From Planctomycetota bacterium (lineage in GTDB: Bacteria; Planctomycetota; PLA2): a stretch of 64,000 bases of DNA. The first letter of the stretch is position 1. Each line of letters begins with the position of its first letter. Under the pieces are notes generated by a model. It did no database searches, had not been told where the DNA came from, and saw only the letters and a list, made by a program, of their open reading frames with translations. Where the stretch lies: the NCBI GenBank assembly GCA_021776735.1, contig JAJFFH010000011.1, positions 1 through 64,000 of the forward strand. Reading direction: 5' to 3'. Both the position numbers and the translations under genes were made by a program. Below, in pieces: positions 57,095 through 64,000 of this stretch.

Positions 57095-57818
57095 CCCGTT
57101 GTCTTGCCGGCGAGCCCGCCGAACTTGCGGACGCGCTGCCGGTAGGCCGCGAAGGCTCGGTCGAGGTGCTCCTCGCGAAACTCGGGCCAGCACTCGGGCG
57201 CGACGTGAAGCTCGGTGTAACTGATCTGCCAGAGCAGAAAGTTCGAGACCCGCATCTCGCCCGCGGTGCGGATCAAGAGATCCGGCGGCGGCATGTCGGG
57301 TTGATACAGATGTGCGGTGACCGCCCCTTCGGTGATGTCGTCGGGCGTCAGCTCACCGGCCACGACGCGCCGGGCGATGGCGCGCAGGGCATCGACGATC
57401 TCTTGGCGACCGCCATAGGACAGCGCCAGGTTCAGCACCATGCCGGTGTTGTCGGCCGAGAGTTCGCGGGTCTTGTCGAGTTCCCGGCGAACATCGGCGG
57501 GAAGGCGGTGCAGGCGCCCAACCGCCGTGAGCCGGATGTTGTTGTCCATGATCTCGGCGCGCTCGCCGATCAGGAATCGACGCAACAGGCGCATGAGCAG
57601 CCCGACCTCGTGGCGCGGCCGCTTCCAGTTCTCTTCGGAAAACGCGTAGAGCGTGAGCTGGCCGAGTTTGCGCCGCGCGCCCGCGCGCGTAATCGTCCGC
57701 ACCGACTCGACGCCCTCCGCATGGCCACGGGTGCGCCGCAGGCCGCGACTCTTGGCCCAGCGGCCGTTGCCATCCATGATGATGGCGACGTGTTGCGGAT
57801 CCCCGGCCAACGGCTCGC

Positions 57819-57822
<4 letters not shown>
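57091..57822 (-). CDS. uppS: undecaprenyl diphosphate synthase
   Basis: cis-Prenyltransferase that makes the C55 lipid carrier for peptidoglycan and O-antigen. The 243-residue enzyme has the diphosphate-binding VAIIMDGNGRWAKSRGL (about 12), GHAEGVESVRTI, LTLYAFSEENWKRP, NLALSYGGRQEIVDALR and the C-terminal PDLLIRTAGEMRVSNFLLWQISYTELH, all expected. It overlaps cdsA at its 3' end and the purA stop at its 5' end (ATGA), forming a coupled string. Confidence 0.95.
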
Positions 57823-59105
<1,283 letters not shown>

Positions 59106-59106
59106 G

Positions 59107-60240
59107 TCAGCTCCTCGCTCCCAGCGACTGCGCGATCAGTTCCCGAAACCGTCCAAACAGGTAGCGGGAATCGTGCGGCCCGGGGCTCGCCTCGGGATGG
59201 TATTGGACGGCGAACGCGGGGTGCTCCAAGTGCGCAAACCCCTCCACCGTGCCGTCATTCAGGTTGACGTGCGTCAGCTCGAGTCCCGCGCCCGCCAGCG
59301 AGTCCGCCTCGACCGCAAAGCCGTGGTTTTGGCTCGTGATCTCGACCTTGCCGGTGCGCAGGTCTTTCACGGGCTGGTTGGCGCCGCGATGCCCGAACTT
59401 CATCTTGTAGGTCTTCGCGCCGCACGCCAGCGCGAGAATCTGGTTGCCGAGACAAATCCCGAACGTCGGCAGTGTCGGCAAGAGCTGGCGCACGGTCTCG
59501 GCCACGTAGTGGACGGGCTCGGGGTCGCCGGGCCCGTTCGACAAGAACAAGCCGTCCGGCTTGAACGCGCGAATCTCATCGAAGGACGCCGTCGCCGGGA
59601 ACACGCGCACCAAGAACCCCGCGTCCACCAGCAGCCGCAGGATGTTGCGCTTGATCCCGCAGTCAATCGTCGCCACGCGATACGTCGGCGTCGAACGGGT
59701 CCCCGTCGTCGCGAACTCGACCGGCTCCCCCTCTTCCCAGCCGTAGCTCTCTGCGCTCGATACCTCCTGCACGAGATCGACCCCGGCCATCCCGGGCGCC
59801 GCCGCCGCCTTCGCCACAAGGGACGCGTCGTCGAGGTCCAAAGTGCTCAGAATCGCCGGCATCGCCCCGTGCTCGCGCACCCGCCGCACGAGCGCACGCG
59901 TGTCGATCCCCTCGATCCCGGGAATCCCGTGCTCGCGCAGATACCCGTCCAGATCCCCGGAGGCGCGGTAGTTCGAGACCCGCCGCGACCGCTCGCGCAC
60001 GACAAACCCCGAAACCCACGGCCGATGCGACTCGACATCGGCGTCGTTGACCCCGTAGTTTCCGATGTGCGGGCTGGTCATGACGACGATCTGGCCCGCG
60101 TACGAAGGGTCGGTCAGCACCTCCTGGTACCCGGTCATCGCCGTATTGAAGACCACTTCGCCCGTCACCTCCGCGGAAGCGCCAAACGCCTCCCCGGCAA
60201 AAACGGACCCGTCCGCGAGCACAATTTTGGCCACAGCCAT
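59107..60240 (-). CDS. carA: carbamoyl-phosphate synthase small subunit
   Basis: CarA is the glutaminase subunit that feeds ammonia to CarB for arginine and pyrimidine synthesis. The 377-residue protein has the N-terminal domain signature VVFNTAMTGYQEVLTDPSYAGQIVVMT and the class-I glutamine amidotransferase C-terminus: nucleophile Cys in TFGICLGNQILALA (about 263), and the His/Glu pair in VQYHPEASPGPHD. carB is not adjacent. The TAGAAT hexamer ends 12 bases before the ATG. Confidence 0.95.
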   Translation of the reverse strand: MAVAKIVLADGSVFAGEAFGASAEVTGEVVFNTAMTGYQEVLTDPSYAGQIVVMTSPHIGNYGVNDADVESHRPWVSGFVVRERSRRVSNYRASGDLDGYLREHGIPGIEGIDTRALVRRVREHGAMPAILSTLDLDDASLVAKAAAAPGMAGVDLVQEVSSAESYGWEEGEPVEFATTGTRSTPTYRVATIDCGIKRNILRLLVDAGFLVRVFPATASFDEIRAFKPDGLFLSNGPGDPEPVHYVAETVRQLLPTLPTFGICLGNQILALACGAKTYKMKFGHRGANQPVKDLRTGKVEITSQNHGFAVEADSLAGAGLELTHVNLNDGTVEGFAHLEHPAFAVQYHPEASPGPHDSRYLFGRFRELIAQSLGARS

Positions 60241-60252
60241 GGAAACCGCGAG

Positions 60253-60258
60253 ATTCTA
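60253..60258 (-). promoter_or_regulatory. -10-like TAGAAT, 12 bases before the start codon
   Basis: Likely promoter of the carA-purA-uppS-cdsA-phoH-ybeY run, giving a very short leader. Confidence 0.45.
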
Positions 60259-60815
60259 ACGCCCCCGCCCCCTCAGACATGAGGATCAGCGCGGGCCCCC
60301 GCAAGATGCCCGGCGTCCGGCCCGGCTACGCCGGGGAGCGAGAGCCCGAAAGGCCTGGATGGGCGGATTCCGAACCAAAGCGTACGGACGGCGAGGCTCG
60401 CCCAACCCACCGAGCCAGCGCCAGTCTCCCGTACGCGGCACAAAGGCGTTGGCCGCGTCGTCCTCGGCCCCGGCGTGCCTACGCCCGACCACGCGCTCCC
60501 GCTCCCCACCCGACACGGCCACAGCGTGTCCCAAGGCGCCGCCGGAGCCCGCGACATTGCCCGGCGCCGAGTCGTCGTCCCCCGTCACGGCCAGTACTCT
60601 CCAATATGGCCAACCAATTTTTACAACAATCGTCTTTTTCTTGTCGCTGATCCGATTGGCCGCGGTGCCACGAGGTCGATGGCCGACAACCCCAAACCGC
60701 GCCGGGCTCCGCCCTAACTGCGCGCAACAGCTCGACCAGCTCTCGATACCCTGGCCGAATCGCTCAGGCCGTCGATCCACGGGCCCAGCGTGGAGAAATC
60801 TCTCATGCCATGAGA
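60259..60815. other. gap without supported gene
   Basis: The 557 bases contain open frames on both strands but no protein pattern I would defend. An AT-rich patch (60605-60655) stands out from the GC-rich flanks, and the 11/12 dispersed-motif copy with its GGCGAG/CTCGCC hairpin lies at 60384-60410. Confidence 0.5.
60384..60394 (+). repeat. dispersed 12-mer, 11/12 copy
   Basis: ACGGACGGCGA followed by G instead of T; AGCGT flank class; intergenic upstream of the carA promoter. Confidence 0.6.
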
Positions 60816-60821
60816 TAGACT
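60816..60821 (+). promoter_or_regulatory. -10-like TAGACT, 10 bases before the start codon
   Basis: Upstream of the zinc-ribbon gene; a GGGGAG ribosome-binding site overlaps the spacer. Confidence 0.35.
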
Positions 60822-60831
60822 GGGGAGAGCC

Positions 60832-61041
60832 ATGCGATGCTCGAACCCGACCTGCGGACGCACGTTCAGCCCCCGCGTGGCCTGGCAGATCTGGTGCTCG
60901 CGCGGTTGTGGGGACCAGGTCAGGCACCGGAGGGCCTATGCCCGGCGCGGGCCGCGGAAACCGTCGCGGCGCTACTACCGGATGTTTCTGTCGCTCATCC
61001 GTGCGGCCGATCAGATCGGCAGGATGAAGCCGCTCGGATGA
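60832..61041 (+). CDS. small zinc-ribbon protein, partner of the nucleotidyltransferase
   Basis: A 69-residue basic protein with two pairs of cysteines, C3-x4-C8 and C22-x3-C26 (SNPTCGRTFSP, then QIWCSRGCG), the zinc-ribbon spacing common in small DNA- or RNA-binding proteins. A strongly basic middle follows (RHRRAYARRGPRKPSRRYYR). It begins with a good ribosome-binding site (GGGGAG) and its stop overlaps the start of the downstream nucleotidyltransferase (ATGA), so the two form a translationally coupled pair. By analogy with bicistronic toxin-antitoxin pairs it could be the regulatory or antitoxin partner. Confidence 0.65.
   Translation: MRCSNPTCGRTFSPRVAWQIWCSRGCGDQVRHRRAYARRGPRKPSRRYYRMFLSLIRAADQIGRMKPLG
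60924..60966 (+). repeat. 43-bp exact direct repeat, copy 1
   Basis: GCACCGGAGGGCCTATGCCC and the following 23 bases recur unchanged at 62543-62585. This copy lies inside the zinc-ribbon gene and codes for its RHRRAYARRGPRKP segment. Confidence 0.8.
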
Positions 61042-61577
61042 GGCTCGACGAGCTGCTCCGCGTCGCCGGTCTCTTTTTCGAGGAAGAGGGAATCGCCTAT
61101 TTCGTGTTCGGCGCGACGGCGATGAACTTCTGGATCCCGCCGCGAAACACCGTGGATCTCGATGTCGTCGTCGCGGTGGACAAGCGCCGAGGCGCCTCGT
61201 TCCTGGCCCGACTGAAGAACCATGGGATCCCCATGACGAAGAGTCTCCTGCGCAAGTTCTTCGAGGGGCGTATCGTCACGATTCCCCTCGGAGACACCGA
61301 ACTCGACCTGAAGCGCAGCACGACCGACCATGAGAACGAAGCGCTCGCACGCTCGAAGGTCTTCGCCGCGGACGACTTCCGGCTGCGGATCGCCGTCCCC
61401 GAGGACCTGATCCTCTTCAAGCTCCAGGCGTGGAGGAGACAGGACCAGGCAGACGTCGAACGCCTCCTGCGGGAGAGAAACGACCTCGACCTCCGGCACA
61501 TCGAGTCGTGGCTCGACCGCATCGGCGCGGATACCGGCGCCCCGCTGCGCGACCGCTGGGACGAGATACGCGGATAG
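61038..61577 (+). CDS. nucleotidyltransferase-fold protein (DUF6036/AbiEii-like)
   Basis: The 179-residue product starts MRLDELLRVAGLFFEEEG and shows a nucleotidyltransferase active-site pattern YFVFGATAMNFWIPPRNTVDLDVVV (the G-G/A-T helix and a D-x-D). A later DTELDLKRSTTD may hold the third acidic residue. MNT- and AbiEii-type members act as toxins that modify tRNA or other RNA, or as defence effectors. The ATGA overlap with the zinc-ribbon gene makes a two-gene cassette. An acidic and hydrophobic C-terminal helix ends with RDRWDEIRG. Confidence 0.72.
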   Translation: MRLDELLRVAGLFFEEEGIAYFVFGATAMNFWIPPRNTVDLDVVVAVDKRRGASFLARLKNHGIPMTKSLLRKFFEGRIVTIPLGDTELDLKRSTTDHENEALARSKVFAADDFRLRIAVPEDLILFKLQAWRRQDQADVERLLRERNDLDLRHIESWLDRIGADTGAPLRDRWDEIRG

Positions 61578-61681
61578 ACTGATGGTCGCGGGCTTGTCCG
61601 GCCATCCGTCGAATCGACACGGGACAAGTCATCGACACGATCCGCGTGGACGTGGGCGCGAACCGCCCGCTTGCACTACGT

Positions 61682-62176
61682 CTATTCATTCTCACGTGCG
61701 GCGATGTCTGGGAAGGAGGACACGTCGCCGTTAAGGATATCGCCAGCATGCTGTCTTAGCCGGGACGCGAGCGCCTGAACGGCCACGCCCATGTTTTGGA
61801 GCAGAAACCCCTGCGGCCAGTACTTGCGACGGGTTGAAGTCAATTCGTGAAGTAGCGATGATGCCGTGCCGCTGGTGCGAAATGCGACGACAGAGTCAAG
61901 CGAGACCCATTTGACGCGTCGATTCTCTTGAGCGTCGAACCAGTTTTCACTCTTGATGTTGACGGCAATGCCCGCCCCGATCACGGACACCCCGATCTGG
62001 ACGGTGACCGTTTCGGTCTTGTAGCGAATCGACACGCTGGCATCGCGAGGTTCGTTGATGTCGCTGATCCGTTGCGGGCACGGAATGAAACCGTATTCGG
62101 TTTCGAGGTAGGAGAAGTGCTCGCGGACATGGCGATCGAATTCGCTCACGATCGCGGAGTGGTCGGGATCAGCCAT
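61682..62176 (-). CDS. protein of unknown function in the accessory patch (164 aa)
   Basis: A soluble protein without signal peptide or membrane helix: MADPDHSAIVSEFDRHVREHFSYLE at the start, then a beta-rich centre with SIRYKTETVTVQIGVSVIGAGIAVNIKSENWFD and a helical end SRLRQHAGDILNG. No family recognised. It is transcribed toward the nucleotidyltransferase gene and starts just after a run of decayed attC boxes (62185-62284), so it is probably a former gene cassette. Confidence 0.6.
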   Translation of the reverse strand: MADPDHSAIVSEFDRHVREHFSYLETEYGFIPCPQRISDINEPRDASVSIRYKTETVTVQIGVSVIGAGIAVNIKSENWFDAQENRRVKWVSLDSVVAFRTSGTASSLLHELTSTRRKYWPQGFLLQNMGVAVQALASRLRQHAGDILNGDVSSFPDIAARENE

Positions 62177-62184
62177 GGTCAGGG

Positions 62185-62284
62185 GCCGGCCGACTGACGG
62201 TCCGCTGCATCGGCTTGTTGGACGGTGGCCCGCTCAGTGGCCAGCGAAGCCGGCCCGCTGCATCGGCATGTTGGCCGGCCCAAC
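62185..62284 (-). other. tandem decayed attC-like sites
   Basis: On the minus strand, GGCCAAC-ATGCCGATGCAGCGG (start 62276) and GTCCAAC-AAGCCGATGCAGCGG (start 62223) are two copies of a proximal attC box plus L box, and GTTGGGC is at 62278-62284. The spacing and the loop TTCGCTGGC fit attC geometry, but the distal GTTRRRY boxes are mutated. Confidence 0.55.
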
Positions 62285-62321
62285 GCGACCGATCTTGACT
62301 GTCTCGGATGGAGCTGAACCT

Positions 62322-62546
62322 TCACCGACGGCGCTCACGGAGACGCCTAGCGATCCGCTCGCGCGCCGCTTGCCAATCCACCGGTTCAACGGAACTGTCA
62401 GCGAGTTCGCGGGCCCGCTTTTCGATTTCCGTGATCCACGCGTCGTTCACATCCGGGTCTGCCGGCCCATCAAGGCTGCATAGCAAGTCGTGAGCAAGCT
62501 TGGCCCGCTCCTTGTGGGGAAGCGTCAGGGCGGCATCGCGTAGCAC
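62322..62546 (-). CDS. addiction-module antitoxin-like protein (TIGR02574 type)
   Basis: A 74-residue protein read from GTG 62546 that matches the short helical antitoxin pattern: ALTLPHKERAKLAHDLLCSLDG near the start, NDAWITEIEKRARELADSS in the middle and a basic RERIARRLRERRR end. Members pair with ParE/RelE-type toxins, but no toxin gene is next to it, so it may be an orphan. The start codon lies inside copy 2 of the 43-bp repeat, which may have replaced the original N-terminus. Confidence 0.6.
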   Translation of the reverse strand: MLRDAALTLPHKERAKLAHDLLCSLDGPADPDVNDAWITEIEKRARELADSSVEPVDWQAARERIARRLRERRR

Positions 62547-62585
62547 CGGAGGGCCTATGCCCGGCGCGGGCCGCGGAAACCGTCG
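62543..62585 (+). repeat. 43-bp exact direct repeat, copy 2
   Basis: Perfect duplicate of 60924-60966, overlapping the start of the antitoxin-like gene and adjacent to GTTGGGC, an attC-like box at 62590-62596. Confidence 0.8.
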
Positions 62586-62623
62586 GCCTTGTTGGGCGGC
62601 CGCGCCCGGGAACTGGTTTTCAG

Positions 62624-62650
62624 CCACAGAGGACTCAGAGATCACAGAGA
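62624..62650 (+). repeat. CACAGAG-type repeat, left arm
   Basis: CCACAGAGG-ACTCAGAG-ATCACAGAG-A; the inverted equivalent is at 62774-62800. Such CACAGAG runs often border GxxExxY-type genes. Confidence 0.5.
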
Positions 62651-62750
62651 GACTCGCTGAATGCCATCCACCATCGCGGACCGCCGAAGCTGATGACCAG
62701 GCCACGCCTCAATCCTGTGCTCTTCAGGCAGGACGGGACTTGGACCAAGA
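62642..62750 (-). pseudogene. C-terminal remnant of a GxxExxY (PDDEXK-type) protein
   Basis: The minus strand reads LKSTGLRRGLVISFGG, then after a frameshift MVDGIQRVSL and a stop at 62642. A GxxExxY family C-terminus has the pattern YLK..GLRLGLLINFG...VDGI.R. The catalytic GxxExxY motif and most of the gene are gone. Upstream only a repetitive CACAGAG start region (62774-62800) remains. The rest of the 62597-62955 gap carries no gene. Confidence 0.5.
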
Positions 62751-62773
62751 AGGGGTCGTGATCGCGTCTCCCA

Positions 62774-62800
62774 CCTCTGTGACCTCTGTGATCTCTGTGG
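62774..62800 (-). repeat. CACAGAG-type repeat, right arm
   Basis: CCTCTGTGACCTCTGTG-ATCTCTGTGG, the inverted partner of the left arm, near the presumed start of the decayed gene. Confidence 0.5.
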
Positions 62801-62955
62801 CAAGAGTTTCTCATCGTCCGCCCAACGACTACTTGTCTGGTTCGTCTGGTTCCGTAAGAGACGAGGCTCTTGCGGACTTGTGCGACTCCGGGGATCCGGG
62901 AAAATGGCACGCGGCTCCTTGGACGGGTCTTGGACGACCGGGACACGATCGTCGG

Positions 62956-63717
62956 TCAGCGAGTCGGTGGGCCCGCCAGCGCGTTGATCAGGCACGCCGA
63001 GACCGCGGCGCCGACGCCGTTGTCGATGTTTACGCAGGTTACGTTCGCGGCGCATGAGTTCAGCATCGATAGCAACGCCGCGATGCCGCCCATGCCGGTG
63101 CCGTAGCCGATCGAGGTCGGCAGCGCGATGACCGGGGCGCCGACCAGGCCTGCGACGACCGACGCCAGCGCGCCCTCCATGCCCGCGACGACGATGAGAA
63201 CGCGGGCGCGTTGCAAGCGCTCCTGGTAGCGCAACAATCGGTGGATGCCGGCGACGCCCACGTCGTGGATCTCGTCCGGCTCGTGGCCGAGGTAGCGGCA
63301 CGTGGTCGCCGCCTCGCGGGCGACTCGTTGATCCGCCGTGCCCGCGGACACGATTGCCAAGCCCTCCGCGAACTCCGGTGCAGGCAATTGCGCCACGGTC
63401 TGTCCGATCAGGTCGTGGTCGGCCCCAGATACGGCTGCGCGCACGGCATCGGCCTGCTGCTGATCGATGCGCGTGCATAGCACGCGGCCCGCGCGCGCCT
63501 CGATCTCGCTGGCGATCGCGGCGATCTGCTCCGGCGTCTTGCCAGGGCCGTACACGATTTCCGGATGGCCCTGGCGCAGCGAGCGGTGGTGATCGACCGT
63601 GGCAAACCCCAGATCGGTGTACGGCGGCGATGCGCGCAACTGCGCCTCGGCCTGCTCTACGGTGGCTTCGCCGCGCGCCAGACGTTCCAGCAGCGCGCGC
63701 ACGTCGGCGCCGTTCAC
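62956..63717 (-). CDS. larB: nickel pincer cofactor biosynthesis protein LarB
   Basis: LarB carboxylates and hydrolyses nicotinic acid adenine dinucleotide to start the nickel-pincer cofactor of lactate racemase-type enzymes. The 253-residue product has a small helical N-terminal domain ([19 protein letters not shown]) followed by the AIR-carboxylase-like core: [87 protein letters not shown]. The GTG start overlaps the tsaD stop (GTGA). larC and larE are not adjacent. Confidence 0.92.
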   Translation of the reverse strand: MNGADVRALLERLARGEATVEQAEAQLRASPPYTDLGFATVDHHRSLRQGHPEIVYGPGKTPEQIAAIASEIEARAGRVLCTRIDQQQADAVRAAVSGADHDLIGQTVAQLPAPEFAEGLAIVSAGTADQRVAREAATTCRYLGHEPDEIHDVGVAGIHRLLRYQERLQRARVLIVVAGMEGALASVVAGLVGAPVIALPTSIGYGTGMGGIAALLSMLNSCAANVTCVNIDNGVGAAVSACLINALAGPPTR

Positions 63718-64000
63718 GGCGTGCCCCCGACGTAGGCGTCCAGATACAGATCGTCGCGCGCACCCGCGGCCAGCAGTTCCGCGCCGCGGATGGCGATCAT
63801 CGCGGCGTTGTCGGTGCACAAGGAGCGCGGAGGCACGAACACCGTGATCCCCGCCGCGGCGGCCCGCTCGACCGCCAGCTCGCGCAACCGGGTGTTCGCG
63901 GCCACGCCGCCGCCGAGGACAAGCTGCTTGATTCCGCGCCGCCGTGCCGCGCGCACCGCCTTGAAGGTCAACACGTCCGCAATCGCCTCCTGCGCGCTCG
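63714..64000 (-). CDS. tsaD: tRNA threonylcarbamoyltransferase TsaD, 3' part
   Basis: TsaD makes the N6-threonylcarbamoyl modification on A37 of ANN-decoding tRNAs. Only the C-terminal 95 residues are inside the window: the conserved [43 protein letters not shown] with the metal-binding Asp, and a closing LDAYVGGTP. The gene continues beyond the right edge and is translationally coupled to larB. Confidence 0.92.
   Translation of the reverse strand, partial: SAQEAIADVLTFKAVRAARRRGIKQLVLGGGVAANTRLRELAVERAAAAGITVFVPPRSLCTDNAAMIAIRGAELLAAGARDDLYLDAYVGGTP

Noticed and set aside
60286..60927. 213-codon minus-strand frame upstream of carA
   Set aside because: No membrane, repeat or domain pattern; the frame crosses the AT-rich patch and the well-supported plus-strand zinc-ribbon gene.

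Overview
The window is a GC-rich, gene-dense bacterial chromosome segment. LptF and LptG homologues show that the organism makes an LPS-type outer membrane. Several traits fit a Planctomycetota-like lineage: an ECF sigma factor fused to a membrane-anchored tail, FHA-domain proteins, Hanks-type kinases, HEAT-repeat proteins and many lipoproteins. That placement is an inference; no rRNA gene is present.

Layout. 1-140 is the end of an IS3-like element that abuts a broken membrane-protein gene. 461-14268 holds an ECF sigma factor, secreted and lipoprotein genes of unknown role, a broken DinB gene, an acyl-CoA-synthetase-like ligase, an FHA-PATAN protein, an amidase and a 1242-residue exported HEAT protein, followed by tRNA-Cys. 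14512-28662 is mostly housekeeping: an aminodeoxyfutalosine-deaminase-like amidohydrolase, TatD, MoxR, pyroglutamyl peptidase, a STAS protein, a TauE-type transporter, aroB, folC and radA. 28808-31410 is an integron-type gene-cassette array without a visible integrase: five cassettes of unknown function read on the minus strand and separated by attC sites. 31835-40414 holds rsgA, a TrmH-family methyltransferase, a dihaem cytochrome c, an RluD-type synthase, lptG-lptF, a double-kinase-fold protein and arginase. 40508-46695 is a run of three FHA proteins, ending in a FHA-GAF-AAA+ sigma-54 activator. 46896-60240 holds a UvrD/PcrA helicase, an S8 protease, a rhomboid protease, rpmB, a decayed beta-propeller gene, a Ser/Thr kinase and the compact minus-strand run carA-purA-uppS-cdsA-phoH-ybeY. 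60832-62800 is an accessory patch with a zinc-ribbon/nucleotidyltransferase pair, an antitoxin-like gene, decayed attC sites and a GxxExxY remnant. The window ends with larB and the 3' end of tsaD.

The most unusual signal is not a gene. The non-palindromic 12-mer ACGGACGGCGAT (reverse complement ATCGCCGTCCGT) occurs 19 times exactly, with two further 11/12 copies. It lies on both strands, in genes and between them, and in several reading frames, with conserved flanks of three types. Base composition or a protein motif cannot easily explain this. It resembles DNA-uptake sequences more than any known coding or operator element. A second dispersed motif, C5GC6 or longer, occurs seven times and sits mainly in protein linkers. 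At least 14 transcription units carry a TANNNT-like hexamer 6-10 bases before the start codon and lack a convincing Shine-Dalgarno sequence, which suggests widespread leaderless transcription.
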